The notes under the pieces: model-generated
The model's database searches: none
What the model was told of the DNA's origin: nothing
What the model saw: the letters and a program-made list of their open reading frames with translations, nothing else
Shown here: positions 23,448-37,400 of the stretch, piece after piece
Position numbering within the stretch: the first letter of the stretch is position 1
How the letters are laid out: the number at the start of each line of letters is the position of its first letter
Origin: Phascolomyces articulosus
Lineage: Eukaryota > Mucoromycota > Mucoromycetes > Mucorales > Lichtheimiaceae
NCBI GenBank assembly: GCA_025677815.1
Contig: JAIXMP010000021.1
Coordinates: 496,001-560,000 of the forward strand
Length of the DNA: 64,000 nt
Reading direction: 5' to 3'
Made by a program: the position numbers and the translations under genes

Positions 23448-26400
23448 ATGGCATACCGAAGTACCAGTGCTGACCCATGGACATCACGAAGAAATGGTGG
23501 CTATAATAGCCCATTCTTAACATCAGCAGATAATAATGGCAACGCCAGTAGTTTTGACGAATCATACAACCACGACATTGAAGAACGGATTCACAACTTG
23601 CGTAAATCGATTCGAGAGCAAACTATCTTACTTTCTGTATTAGATAATAATGACAATGACAATAACAATGGTAGTAATGGGAGTGGCAACATTGAAGAAC
23701 TTAAAACAAAAATATATAAAGTAGTTCAAGAATTAAAAACCTCTCGGACGTCCGGTAATCAACAAACAACCTGGGCTCGATATGAGCAAAATATTCGGCG
23801 ACTCCAGGATCTGACCGACGAAGGACGTGCACTTAAAAAGGAAATTGATTATTTGGTCGACACTGGTATTAAAAACGTCCAAACCGAGTTGATTTCCGAA
23901 ACCAACCGTTTGCAAGAATTGGAGTTGGAATTAGCTCGTATCAGACATCATGCAGATGATGACCCTGTACGCGCCAAAGCGCATGCCATGATTGCATCCA
24001 GGCTTCATACTCCATTAGTAAATGATACGGATGTAGCTCAGCTGGGAGCCAATGCTCAGACACGTAAGCAAGATATGGAGAATATTACGCAAGATATTGG
24101 TGGACTTCAACAAGATGCTCGACAAGTATTACAAATTGATTTACCAGCAATGGATATGTATGTCGACTTGAATCGAAAACAGAACCGTGATCGACAAATG
24201 TTTGAAAAAGGATTATTTGTGTCGGAACCACTCGCACGGTTTATTGATTCCATCGAGAGTAGCACCAGTAGCAACACCAACTTTATCACAGGTGGATCAG
24301 CTGCTACTGCTACGCTTGCTACATCACCACTCAGCTACGATAATCCAAAACCGAGATCAGCACCTATGATTGTTGGTATGGAACAAGAAGATTACCTCTC
24401 ATATACACCTGCTCCTCCTCCTATACCTACATCACAACGACCAGGGTCACCACGATCAGCTGCTGATATTAAAGCAGAAGCTCAACGACGAATTGAACAG
24501 CGACGGCTCTTGTTTGTCAATAAATATAATCAGCAACGATCGACTGAAAATCTTAGACGCGCATCAACAAAGTCTGACGAATCCACTTCTTCTATAACTC
24601 CAGAAGAAAAGGAAGCTCAAGAACGACTTCGTAAGGCCGAGCAGGATGCCAGAGAACGTTTACAAAGTACACGAGAACAGCGAGCCAAAGCCAGACGAGA
24701 GGCAGAAGAGAAACGAAAGCAAGCAGTTGCAGCAAGAGAAGCTGAATTGCGTGGACAAGAGCGTCAGCGACAAATCCAAGAAGAGGAGGATCGAAAAGAA
24801 CGAGAAGCATTAGCGGAAAAACGGAGGAAAGAGGAAGCAGAAGCTTTAGAACGCCGAAGGAAAGAAATTGAGGAGCATGAAAGACGTGAGCGTGAATTGG
24901 CACTCAAAAGAGAAGAAGAGGAAAAAGCTGCAGAAGAAGTACGTTTACGAAAGATTCGAGAAGCTGCTGAACGTGCCGCTCGAGAGAAACGTCGTCGCCA
25001 GGAAGAAATCGAGAAAAAAGAACGAGAACTGGAAGCAGCCAGAGTTGAAGCTGAAAAAAGACGTCGAGAATGGTTGGAGGCTCAAGAAAAAACTCGACGT
25101 GAAAAAGAAGCTGCTAAACGTGAACAAGAGGAGGAAGAACGTAGAAAACGAGAGGAAGAGGAACGACGAAAGCAGGATGAACTCGAAGAACAGCGACGAA
25201 AGGAAGAAGAGGCAGCAGCAGCAGCAACAGCAGCAGAGATGGAAGCAGCAGCGAAGGAAGCTGCGTTAATTCAAAGTGCTATTGAGCAACAACCTGTTAC
25301 ACAACAAAATGCAACCGCAGGAACAAGTGGATATGGTGTGGATATCGAAGATGAAGTTGATTTTACCACTAGTAAGTTTAAAAAAAAGAGACCTTTTGTT
25401 TATAATATTTAATCTAACATTCTTTTTAAAATAAAATAGTTTATAGAGTCAAATCATTATATGAATATCGTGGTGCCCGTGATGATGACTTGTCATTTGG
25501 TGAAGACGAAATCCTCAAAGCGCATCCACATAAAGAATCTACAAGTGATTGGTGGTATGGATCATCTTTGAAAACCAAACAAGTCGGATTTTTTCCAAAG
25601 GCATATGTGGAAATTATTGAAGAAGGTGTATCTTTATTTTGATATATTTATATATGAAACACTGAATTAACTGAGTATAAATTAAACAACATAGCATTCC
25701 GCGTCCGTGCATTGTATGAATTTGTAAAAACCCGCGATGATGATCTTGCATTTGTTGAGAACGAGATTATTATCGTCCAACCTTTCCAAGATGATGGTAG
25801 TGATTGGTGGTATGGATCAAGTGAGGATAGTGGTAATTCAGGCTATTTCCCAAAGACATATGTCGAGGTTATCAATCCTGGTTAGTTTTCATTGATACAT
25901 TATAGGTTCATTATAGGGTTCCAAGTTGAATTTTGTTTCTGATACTAACAATCATGGATAATATAGGTGTACCATTTATTCAACTTTCTGAACCAACAAC
26001 AATTACCAGTCCAGTTACAACACAACCAACCACGACACAAGAAGAACCTCAACGTGGCATGTCTGCTCCAAATACACCTGTCTTGAAAAAGCAAACTCTC
26101 ACTGTAAGCCGAACGGATACAGCTAGACGGCGAAGAGCTGCCAGTAATGCTGGTGTACTTGGAAGCAACGAAGTACCTATCGGTAGAGCGCGTGCTATGT
26201 CTGTCCCATCTTCACGACCCAGTAGTCCTGCGTTATTGACATGGGCAAGTACCATGGATGAAAAGGAATTGGAAGCAATACCAGTAGAAGAGCGTAAACG
26301 CCAAGAAACAATATTTGAATTGATCAGCACTGAAAAGACTTATCTGAGAGATCTTCAACTTGTGATTAATGTAAAAATATAAACCCTAAAACGTTTATGT

Positions 26401-27892
26401 GTGTGTGCGTTTTTGGTATAATATGACAACTAATATAAATTTTATGGTTTTTATTATCAGGTATTTTATGCAGATTCTGCCAAATATTTATCACGAGATG
26501 AGCAAGATGTTGTCTTCTCAAACATTGATGAATTATTACTATGCAATACAGCATTACTGAGCGATCTGGAATCTCGACAACGAGAATCTGCCGGTGTTGT
26601 AAATAGTATTGGTGATGTTTTCCTTAAGCACGTATGTATTTTTTGTATGGTGAAGAAGTGAAGAATGGAGCTGCACACTTGTATCTAACATTATTCTTCC
26701 ATTCTAGGCTGAAAACCTGAATAGCTACTCGACCTATTGTCGTAATCAATCTTTTGCAAGCAGGTTCTTGCAAGATAAAAGACAACAAGATCAATGGTTT
26801 GACGTATTTCTAAAGGTATAATATGACCATATTAAAATATTCACGAGGAAGGGTATAAAAAAGCATTCTCTAAGACATATTATCATTGATATATTAGACT
26901 GCACAATCTCGGCCCGAATGTAGAGCTTTAGACCTCTCTCATTTTCTCTTGGAACCTATGCAACGTATAACCCGATACCCATTATTACTTCAAAATGTAA
27001 GTAATTTTTTTTATAGTTCGATATGCAATTATTATTATTTTTACTCATGATAAACTGTTTTTTTTTTGCAATAGATCCTTCATGCTACATCGAAAAGACA
27101 TCCGGATTATGGTGTTTTACGATCAGCACTTGCAAAGGCTGAAAATATATTACAGCGTGTGAATGAGGAAACAAGACGATATGAAAACTCACAAAAGATG
27201 CGAGAACTAAGTCGATTACTGGATATGGAGAATTATGGGGTAAGTAACAACCAACTTGGTTTTGTGATAGCGTATAATAGATGGACATATGATTTTTATT
27301 AATATAATTTTGGTAACGAAAAAAAAGCGATTGGAGGTCCCAACTCGAGAATTTGTCATGGAAGGCGTTTTATATAAATCAAAAAGTGGACGCAAACTCC
27401 ATGGTTATTTATTTAATGATATCTTTATTCTTACCGAACCATTGAAAAGTCTCAGTCCAGAAGGTTATCTTTATCGATTATACAAGGAGGTAACTATAAG
27501 CCATTCTCACTGCTAAGAAGAATCAGCAATATATTAATGGATCACAATTGAGTTAATTAACAAACTATCAAATAATAGCCAATGGACATTGATATGGTTA
27601 CTATTCGACAACAACATCAAAATTTGTCACTGAAGGCTTCATTTACAAGTAGTGCTGGTAGTGGATCTTCAGGTAATAAGAGAGAGAGATCAAAACAACA
27701 CTTCCTACCCTCTTTCTTACTAAAATTATGTTTTATTCCTTTATAGATGATAATGGATTTCAAATTGTATATGGTTCACAAGTAATAGGTGTAAAGGCAT
27801 CGTCCACTAGTCAAAAGCGGCAGTGGATAAACCAAATCCAACATTATAGTGCTTTACAGTTAACAATACAACGACAAAGAAATGCATTCTAA
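23448..27892 (+). CDS. RhoGEF with coiled coil, two SH3 domains, DH and PH (intersectin-like)
   Basis: Exon 1 (23448-25371) starts [13 protein letters not shown] and encodes a helical region ([33 protein letters not shown]) reminiscent of the coiled-coil part of Pan1/intersectin. A Ser/Pro-rich linker ([16 protein letters not shown]) and a very long charged coiled coil rich in Glu, Arg, Lys and Gln follow. The next exons add SH3-1 ([20 protein letters not shown]…WWYGSS…[10 protein letters not shown]) and SH3-2 ([20 protein letters not shown]…WWYGSS…[10 protein letters not shown]). The DH domain begins [20 protein letters not shown] and includes the core helix [20 protein letters not shown]. 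The PH domain starts with [19 protein letters not shown] and ends [16 protein letters not shown]. It probably activates a Rho/Cdc42 GTPase at endocytic or cortical actin sites. EH domains, usual in intersectin and Pan1, are missing, and the 5' DNA shows none. Confidence 0.85.
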
Positions 27893-28092
27893 TCATTAGG
27901 ATTGCATTTTTTTTAGATACCAGAAAAAAAATATATTCTAAATTAAAAAATGAATAATCTTATATGCATGAAGTTTAAACTTATTTATAACGTGCCTGAC
28001 TTTTTCAGATCTGGCAAACTCAAATTTTTTAAATTTTTTCAATAACCAATAATTATTAAACTTCACTGACAACAAAAAAAAAAAAAATAATT

Positions 28093-29686
28093 ATGGCATT
28101 CAAGTTTAACTTTACAGCAAGTAGTCGATTAATAATTTATTCGAGAATTCCCATTCCATAATTTCTATTCTTATTTATTAAAAAGCTCTATCTATTTTAC
28201 ATTACTCTAGAGTGACGATTTGGATTTTGACGACGTTGATCAGAATTCAGCTGAACAACTCAATTCATCGTTGGGGGATCTTTCTTTGGAAGAAAATGCC
28301 ACCCAAAAAGTACCATGCAGTGAATTCGATATTAAGGCAAGCATTTCCTCCCTTTTATTCATTATATAATAGCATATTGTCCATGTATATAAATAAAAGT
28401 TAACATCTGGATATGCAAAAATATTTACAGACATGCTCACTACCAGGAGTTTTGCAAGCCGATATTCTTGATAAAATACCCAATGTCAATAAATCATTAT
28501 ACAAGCGAACACTCGCTGATGTCAAATTTCAAATGGCTGAACAAGATACATTATCAAACGATGTAAATAACGAAGAGGGAAAGGTTGTAGAGATGCTTAA
28601 TCTTAACAGCAACAGTGATTTGATCCGCGGTGTATATGAAGGTGGCTTCAAGACGTGGGAATGCTCACTTGATTTGGTAGAATATCTATCACAACTACCA
28701 AAGGATCAAGTTACAAATAAGCATGTTCTTGAAGTAAGTAATACCATGGTGTAGGAGAGAAAATAAAATTTTGCGTGTGTAATTGGAAAAACGAATACTT
28801 AGACCCAGTTTTTTTTTTCTTTTGGTAAAGCTTGGATGTGGATCTGCATTACCTTCTTTATTATTACTTGCAGAAGATTCTAGAAATCAAGTTGATGTTC
28901 AAGATTATAACGATCAAGTTATTCGATACATTACAATCCCCAATATTTTATTAAATACAGTGTTGACAATCCAAGAACCATCAGCAAACGATACAGAACC
29001 ATCCGAGGAAAAAGAACAGGAAGAAGAAGAGAGTGAATCTTCTGATGATGAAGATAATGAAGAAGGAGAAGATGGGGAGAAGGATCAAATTATTGGTGAA
29101 AGTGCCACTTGCGATGCGGAAGCAGAACTCCCAGCTGACAAACTCCCTGAAATGTTACAACGAGTTACTGAACGTACCCGAGCATTTGTAGGCGACTGGA
29201 GTGGATTACCGGTAATGGATCTTTTTTATTATTATCATTATCATTTTATTATTCATCAGTATAAAAACTAATGAAACTGTTACTATGCCCTTGTTTTTTA
29301 GTCATTAGTACAAAATAGAAAATATGACATGATCATTACTTCTGAAACTATATATTCCGAAGAAGCATTACCAGCCTTAGTAGGAGCAATTCAAAATTCT
29401 TTACAAAAACCGGATGGTGTTTGGTAAGTCATTTCAAGCTACACAAAGAGTATAGCGAATGATACAATAAAGTCTAATAATGGATTTGCATTTGAATGCA
29501 TGGTAATTTTATAGTTATGTCGCGGCTAAAACAATCTATTTTGGTGTTGGTGGTGGTATCTTACCATTCTGTGACTTACTGGATAAGACGAGGGATGCAG
29601 AAGGTCATAAGTTTAAGATTGAAAAAGTGTTTGAAAGTAAAAGTACTGTCAAGCGTGAGATTTTACAATTAAGATGGGATATCTAA
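28093..29686 (+). CDS. HPM1: Protein-histidine N-methyltransferase, HPM1/METTL18-like
   Basis: SAM-dependent methyltransferase of the METTL18/Hpm1 type, which in yeast and humans modifies a histidine of ribosomal protein uL3. Exon 1 encodes only MAFKFNFT (28093-28116); the FxFNF start is typical. It joins exon 2 at 28211 (SDDLDFDDVDQNSAEQ) across an intron beginning GCAAGT. Later exons give DILDKIPNVNKSLYKRTLAD, RGVYEGGFKTWECSLDLVEY and VLELGCGSALPSLLLLAED (motif I, split by an intron after VLE). An acidic insert (EEKEQEEEESESSDDEDNEE) and TRAFVGDWSGLP follow, then YDMIITSETIYSEEALPAL and VYVAAKTIYFGVGGGILPF-like sequence. The final exon ends ILQLRWDI at 29684-29686. EGGFKTWECSxDL followed by LGCGSALPS is diagnostic of the family. 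Confidence 0.88.
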
Positions 29687-30044
29687 AAAAAGAACCTGTT
29701 GCCACATCTGACAAATGAACACTGTATTGTTTGTCTTTTTTTTTTCTTACTGTATATTAAAATTCTTCTATTTCATTCATTATTTTACTTGTATTACTTT
29801 TTTTTGACACACATAAAAAATAATAATAACATATCATAGCCATACAAAAAAGATATACACAGATAGTACGACAAGAAGACCTTTTTTCACTTTATTTTAC
29901 TTTTTGTGGTCGTCTGCATTCTCCTTTTTTTTTTCCAAGTTAATGCATCTCTATTATAGTTCTATTGTTCAATTCTCTCATTTATCATTCTATCATTGTT
30001 ATTATTACCATTATTTTCTTACGTTACTTTATTGAATGTCCTAA
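29687..30044. other. Intergenic, promoter region of the Zn2Cys6 gene
   Basis: T-rich and low in complexity; no gene seen. Confidence 0.35.
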
Positions 30045-33000
30045 ATGTACGAATCACCACCCCCTCTCAAGTTCCCTTCTCTTGTCATTTTACGCAGACT
30101 GACCAAAAGAATTCAGGATGAATTAGCAGCTGAAGAGAACGAAATCTTACAAAGTAAAAGGGCCAACCTCATTATCAGACAGTTTGACGGTGGTATTAAT
30201 AGCAGCAGCAGCAACGCCTCTTCACAGAAGGGTAAGCGGAAACAAAAGGTATCGAACGCTTGCCAAAACTGTAAAAAGAGTAAGAAATGTTGTGATGGAT
30301 ATTTACCTTGCGACTATTGCAGTAAACGATCAAAACATTGCGAATATCCTCCTGGTGTTTCTGCTCCTCCACGACCCGTGTCTGATCATAATGCGATTAT
30401 CACCACAACAACAACGACATATCCATTACCAACACCTACAGAACCAAACGCACCTATTATCATGTCACATGATGATAATACATCTTCAAAACCACAAAAG
30501 TTTATTATGGGTCGTTTTAGTACACAGCAACAGCAAAGGCAAGCACCAGCGCAACATTTTTTTCCTACACCAGAATCAGTGACCTTAGTAACAGAAAACA
30601 GCGTTAATCCATCATCGAGTACGGCCGCTCTTGGGTCAGGATCAGAACAAGGACCACAGCCATGTACAGATGGATATGGTCACTTTACTGGTGACACGGC
30701 GTTCTTTATCCCACAACAATCATCACCATTACCTGCTGGACCAACATCCTCACTACCACGCCGTCCAGTAATACCTCAATTCTTGTCGGCTGACATTCAA
30801 ACCTCGCTTATTGATACTTTTTATGCGCATGCCAATCCTTTTTTTCCAGCAATCATGAGCAAAGGTCAGATGCTTGCTGAGCTCCAGCAGCTGCGCACAG
30901 ACCAGCCCTCGCAGTTGTCTCGACTCTTTTTCCATGCTGTCTTTTCTCGGGCTGCAAGTTTGACTTCAGGTGAAGATTTTGTACAGCAACAAGATACAGC
31001 TGCACCCATCAAAAAAACATGGGCATCCATTAGTGATACATTGCTCACCTCGGCGTTTGAAACCCGGGATGATTATTTAGAAGTGCCGCATATCAGTACC
31101 TTATTGGCACTTGTCATTATGGCAAATCATTTTGAACATAACAAGCTTTCCAGGAATCTCAGAAAGGCTTGGGTATTGATTGGGGATGCTGGAAGGTTGG
31201 CTATTGATATGGGTTTACATCGTGCGTTGCGTTTATTAATGAATCCGGAGGAAGACGATGATGTTTATGCACAGATGTGTATTAGAACGTTTTGGGTTGT
31301 ATGTGTATCTGAACGAACAATGAGCATTACCTATGGTCGACCATCCATGTTTGATGATAAGGATATGTAAGTTTACTTTTTAATATTTTATAAGATTTTA
31401 TTTTGTTGAAAAAATAGATTGTTTTTTTTTATTGATTTATTAAAACGTGTTCATTATCTGTAATAGCGACGTCCCACCACCAAAACGCTTACCAACTGAC
31501 GACGACCATACCAAGGATTGGGTTGAAAGTTTAAGACAATTAGTTATAATGAGCAATATATCTTGTCGCATAATGCGTTTTAACTATGCAGCACAGACAC
31601 AATTTACGGGACCTCTCAGGGTAAATATACATCGTTTTTATCCGTCAACTTGCAACAACAAAAAAGGAAAAAGAGAAAAGGAAAGAGGGAGAAAAAAGAG
31701 TAACAAACAAATAACATACTAACACAAATAAATGTGGGCCCTTATTTAAAATCAGGTTAATGCTGCGGCTTCTACTATCGATTGTTGGATGTGTATGGAA
31801 AGTGATAGTAACTTGGAAGATCGTTTACTTGAAGGTCTGGAACCTACAACGGCGATCGATTCAAGAAAAAAGAGACTCAATGATTTGGAAGCATTCTATT
31901 TCTTTTCAAATCTGATCCAACTCCACAAACCATTTATGCATCAAGACAACCATTCCAAGGGAAATGAACCTGGAAGACCCTCATTTAATATCTGCCACTT
32001 GGCAGCGATTGCCATTAGCCATATTACATACACTGCCCCCATTGCAGAATTAGCCGATTTATGCAAATCGCCCCCTGTATTATATGCCATAGCAAAGGCT
32101 TTGCATGTTCATTTGGAAAATGCATCTCATCCAGGAGAATCCGATAAAACTATTGCTTTTAGCGAAATATCATTTGAACGCACACTTTCCCAATTACGAA
32201 AATTACCAGCCATCATTCATCACCCCAATAATTCTTCAATGCTTACAGCAACACTCAATCTTATGGAACAAAAGTATTATCAAAGAACACATACTGTGGT
32301 TGCCGGTTATTTGGTTTCAAAACATCACGTCGATTCACCGGTACCTACATTATGTTCTTCGAATGAAGCATCAACAGTAGCGTCAGTCTCATCTGTTGAT
32401 GGAGCACCCAATAATTTATGCAATAATAACAATAATAATAATTCTTATAATACTCCACCAGTATCACTACCATCCTCATCACCAGCAATTGTTGTTCCAT
32501 CACAGCAAAAGCAGCAGCAACGACAGCAAGGATACGATTGGTCAGCAACAAATAATAATATAGCTGTTGCTTCGAATAATATTACATTTGTCACTGTTGA
32601 TCCTGCCATCAAAAGTAATACGACACCATTAGGAAAACGAAAGCCTCGAGAAGCTACCAGCATCATAACAAAAAGACCCTCACCTACTTCAACATCTAAT
32701 AATAATAAAGCCCAAACATCTCAGTCCCGAAAAGCACAAGAACCTTCATTACATTTACCTACATCAACAATTTCTACATCAACAATATTAACTACTACAA
32801 GTAATAATATGGACTTGCATCAGCAACAGCAACAAGAACGTCAATTAGCACTACAATCAGACCCATCCAATAATTTCTTCAGCTTTGTAACACCTATGAA
32901 TAACGATTTTATATTCCAGCAACAGCAACAGCAAACATTTACTATGCCCATGACAAATACCAATAATAACCCAACCACAATAACAACATTTGATACCCAT

Positions 33001-33120
33001 CCTTCACTCTATCCTGAAACACATCTAATACCCCAACAACGACTAGAACAAGATCCTGATTTACCCAGTGCAATATTGGGTGAAGAATTATGGAGTACTG
33101 CAAACAATGGCTATTGTTAA
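30045..33120 (+). CDS. Zn2Cys6 transcription factor with fungal regulatory middle domain
   Basis: Three exons (30045-31366, 31467-31620, 31756-33120) keep one frame and give 946 residues. A Zn(II)2Cys6 cluster lies at residues 73-99: C73-x2-C76-x6-C83-x5-C89-x2-C92-x6-C99, with an extra Cys at 82 where many family members have Arg or Lys. The basic stretch GKRKQKVSNAC precedes it. After a Pro/Gln-rich linker comes a fungal-specific transcription-factor middle domain (LIDTFYAHANPFFPAIM, AWVLIGDAGRLAIDMGLHR, FWVVCVSERTMSITYGRPSM, split by the first intron). The C-terminal 300 residues are rich in Gln, Asn, Ser and Thr and probably form an activation domain. It acts in the nucleus; target genes unknown. 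The start at 30045 is the first ATG of the frame and could lie further upstream. Confidence 0.88.
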
Positions 33121-34034
33121 TATATAGTCTTTCTGTTAAATATATGCTAGGCTTTTTATATCATCGTCATCCATACATTTAACTTTTTTAAATGAGTTAT
33201 CAACACAAGTTGTCTTTACATGCATCTAATGAGTTTGTGTTTTATATTACTATATACATGGATACATTCTTAAAAGAAAATGAGAACGCTGTGAAATTCA
33301 ACAATGATAGTATATTTGGAACGTCCAGTTGCTGTTGCTTTTCCAGATCTACAAGAACAGATCATATAACCATCCAAAGTAGCTCATAGACATCGAGAGC
33401 GACATTCTTATCAAACATTTTATCTCATATAAAAGATGAAGATCAAAGGATTATCTTGCTGTAATTCAACGGGATAATACTATCCCCTCACAAATACAGA
33501 TATATACGCATGTAGATGATGGACTATGTAATGCGCATTACTGACTTTTATTATATTCTTTTGATTTCTTCCCCCCAAATCCATATCGATCCCACATAGA
33601 AACTTCCAGCTTTCTCGTTTTGCTGTTTCCAAAGATAAATAAAGAGATCGTTTAATAATAAATATAATAAATGAAACTGGATGCATAAAAAATTCGTAGA
33701 TATGTTGTTTGAGTGGATGATGATGATCGTAAAGAGGTGGATAGTAATCAATATAATAATATTAAGTGAACATGACATTCTTTAGGTTTTTGTATTTACA
33801 GATAGGTGTGTGTATATTTTGTACAACTCATTTTTAATACGAGTTGGATCAAAAAAAAAAAAGGCACGGTTCGATGGTAAAATAATCAATAAATAGATTG
33901 CATGAAAACGCGTCATTTTTTGAAAAAAGCTCGTTATCGCAAAACTACCATTTTTTCTTTACCTATAAAAGAGAGATATAAACATATATTTGTTATTATC
34001 AAGAAAAAAAAAAGAAGGGGACAATACGGGAAAA
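33121..34034. other. Intergenic, no gene seen
   Basis: AT-rich DNA between the convergent Zn2Cys6 gene and the CX9C gene. Minus-strand ORFs at 33480-33778 overlap one another in two frames and look random. Nothing else recognised. Confidence 0.4.
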
Positions 34035-34256
34035 CTATAATAAAGTTGTTATATTTTTGTTATGTTCTTTTCGGTTCTTGTGCTCTTTACTCACGACTTT
34101 TTGTACACATTGTTTAAATGCTTCAAATTCCTTTACACACATGTCTTTATGGACATCTTGATATCTTGATGCAACACATTGACCATAAGCAGTTGCTTGT
34201 GTAGAACATGAGGCTACTCCTTGAGCTAAAAGACTAACACCTTTGGATCGATTCAT
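34035..34256 (-). CDS. Twin CX9C mitochondrial protein, NDUFAF8-like
   Basis: A single-exon ORF of 73 residues starting MNRSKGVSLLAQGVASC. It contains two CX9C pairs: C-STQATAYGQ-C and C-VKEFEAFKQ-C, the first followed by VASRYQDVHKDM. This twin CX9C hairpin fold is imported into the mitochondrial intermembrane space by the Mia40 relay. The spacing, the AAxGxCV-like first motif and MCxKEFxAFKxCV resemble NDUFAF8, a complex I assembly factor, and its fungal relatives. An in-frame ATG at 34325 would add a hydrophobic leader of low complexity, so the internal ATG at 34254-34256 is preferred. The lysine-rich tail (SKEHKNRKEHNKN) is unremarkable. It is divergently oriented to the cullin gene, about 200 bases away. 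Confidence 0.75.
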   Translation of the reverse strand: MNRSKGVSLLAQGVASCSTQATAYGQCVASRYQDVHKDMCVKEFEAFKQCVQKVVSKEHKNRKEHNKNITTLL

Positions 34257-34457
34257 TATTTTAATAAAAATAAAAAGTAGCAATAAGTGACAGTGAGGGA
34301 AAGAAAATAACAATACCCTCACCAAGTCACATGGATTTGTAGTATCATTGGACAGTTACATACCTGCTATAGGAAAAAAAAAACTCCCCTCCCCTTCGTT
34401 CTTCTCTTTGTCACACATGAATACAGGTCGTCGTCGTTTCTTTTTAAACCTGCTTTA
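34257..34457. promoter_or_regulatory. Shared divergent promoter of the CX9C and cullin-3 genes
   Basis: Only about 200 bases separate the two divergent starts, so both promoters must overlap here. No clear TATA box. It contains A- and C/T-rich tracts. Confidence 0.5.
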
Positions 34458-37400
34458 ATGTCCTTCCGACGACTGAAAATTCGACCGGCTAAGAAACCTG
34501 TAAGATCTAACAACATAATGTTTTTTCTTTTCTTCTTAATGCCCTTGGCATTGATTCTTTATACAATTCAATGAATGACGGATGGTTTTTTTTTAAAAAA
34601 AACATAACTTTATATATTAATAATAATAGACTACGGTGGATCGTGCGCAAGAATTCGACGATGGATTCCAACTCCTGAGTGAAGCGATTACAGAGATCTT
34701 TCGTAAAAATGCCAAAAGTTTATCGTATGAAGTATTATATCGTACAACCTATAATTTGACCTTGCGGCAGTTTGGTGAACGACTTTATCATGGTGTAAAA
34801 GAAGTAGTGGCAGAATATTTAGAAAGTACAGCCGAAGAAGCAATTGTTCCTGCGTTTGTGAATACTTCAGGGGAATCTACGGGTAGTGGTGCTGATGCGG
34901 GTGCCAATTTCTTAAAGACTGTTAAACGAGTATGGGATGATTATATCACGGCAATGGATATGATTCAAAAGTTTTTACGTTATTTGGTATATCTTTTATA
35001 TATTTTTATTATTATTATCATGGTTATTGGAAGGAGGAGTGTGGAGGGTATACATTGATAATTCAACGATAACAATGAAATTAATATATATATATATACA
35101 TTACATAGGATGATAAACTACCAAAATATAATTTACCACATATCTTTGACATGGGCCTCGCGCTATTTCGTGACCAAGTCATCCGTTCCGAAAAATATGC
35201 TATTCAATCGCAGCTGATTTCGGCCATGTTAACTCAAATTCAACTGGAACGTCATGGAGAAGTGATTGATCGTACAGCAGTGAATTCAGCTGTGACCATG
35301 CTTTCTGAATTGATTGATACAACAACAAGAGAGAGTGTTTATGTAGTGGATTTTGAAACAAAATATCTAGAAACAAGCACTGCTTTTTATCAAGTAGAAA
35401 GCCAAACTTTGGCATCGTCGTACGACGCACCTGAATTTATGCGAAAAGTAAATAATAATTATTTTTTTGTTCCTCCGCATTTTTTTTTTTTTTACAATTA
35501 CCTGATGTTGGTTTTTTCTTTCTTTCTCTAACTGTTATTATTAATGTATGTATATACATATAGGTGGAACGTCGATTGGACGAAGAATATGAACGAACAA
35601 CTCGTTGTTTAAGTTTGACAACAGAACCAAAGATTCGACTTATTGTGGAAACGCAATTGATTGCTAATAATTTAAAGACAGTGATGGAGGTAATATATAT
35701 ATATATATATATATATATGAGGAAAGAATTACTGGAATGAAAGGAACTGATGAAACAATGTTTTGTTAATATGCTTATTATATATTAGATGAAGCATTCA
35801 GGGTTGGATAGCATGTTAAGTGCTGATAAATATGGAGGTAATATAATAACAACGATTCAAACAAGAGAACAACCATCATATTAATTGAAAACTTTTTTTT
35901 CCAATTTGATTTAGACTTATCACGAATGTATAAGTTATTCTCACGCGTCCCAGCGGGTCTGAACGAAATGAGAACAGCTATCAAAAATCATATAATGCAA
36001 TTAGGCGCAGAAATAAACAAGACCATTAATGCGGATTTAGTTGCCAGTGGGTCCAAATCATCCTCACGAACACCAGTAGAGAAATCCACTTCAGGAGGTG
36101 GTGCACAGACTGCCATTCGTTGGGTTGAACAGGTGCTGGCACTTCAAGAAAAATTTGATCGAATATTAGAGTTCGCGGCTAGTAAGGATAAATCTTTCCA
36201 AACTGCATTTAATGAGGTAATTTCATGATTTTTTTAAAGTCATTGAAAATACAATGTATTTTTCAGGATTGGAAGGGGACGTGAGTTCGGGTGTATATAG
36301 ATAGACTTAGAAAAAAAAAGAGACAAAGAGAGAAAAAAGAGTTTCTGTTTTTATATATATCGATAACATTGAAAGGAAGAATATGAAAAACAACAACCTG
36401 TTTTTACTCATAATATGATGTCACGGTGATCCGCATAACTAAAAAAAAACTCTAGGCATTTGAACACTTTATCAATGAAAATCCTAAATCAGCAGAATTT
36501 ATTTCATTGTTTATTGATGAAAATCTTAAGAAGGGACTCAAGGGTGTAAGTTTTCTGTAATATTTCTTATTATTCATGATCAACATATCAAAAATAATTA
36601 ATAACGATTGGATGGATTGGATTTGAATGATGATAGAAATCCGAAGATGAAGTGGATAGTGTACTTGATAAGACCATTACACTCTTCCGATTTTTGTGTG
36701 ACAAGGATGTTTTCGAACGATACTATAAACAACATTTGGCCAAGCGTCTCTTGTTTAACCGAAGTGTTTCAGATGACGCTGAACGTGGTATGCTTGGAAA
36801 GTTAAAGGTATAAAACACACTCTCTCAATCATGCAATCATGCAAAATTACCTATTTCACATGTAAAAATATTTTCACATGTTATTGGCACGAAAACTGAA
36901 TCACCTTTTCCTCCACTTTTTTTTTTTAGCGCGAATGTGGTTATCAGTTTACGAACAAATTGGAGGGCATGTTTAATGATATGAAATTATCTTCTGAAAT
37001 GAGTGGACAATTTAAAGAATTCTCAGATCAAGCAGTGACGAATGTAAGTCATCATCATTGTCTGTTATCTATATATGGGTGGGGTTATAGGTTATATGGA
37101 AGATTTGGAACAAAGGAGGATATGTTGTTTTATATATGATATACAAAACGTTTTATACATATTTCAATACTAAAGAGGGTGTATTGCTATGTCACACAAT
37201 TGCAGAAATTCCCAATGGATCTTTCAGTGACAGTCTTGACTTCTACCTTCTGGCCCATGAATCTTTCATCCTCCCCCAAATGTAGCTTGGCACCAGAAGC
37301 ATTACAAGCATGTAAAGCCTTTGAACAGTTTTATTTTGGACGACACAGTGGTCGTCGGTTGACTTGGCAACCACAAATGGTATTGTTCATTTATTTATAT

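Noticed and set aside
24868..25269. 133-codon ORF inside the RhoGEF coiled-coil exon
   Set aside because: Shifted reading of the GAA/AGA-rich coiled-coil repeat; the main frame is clearly the real one.
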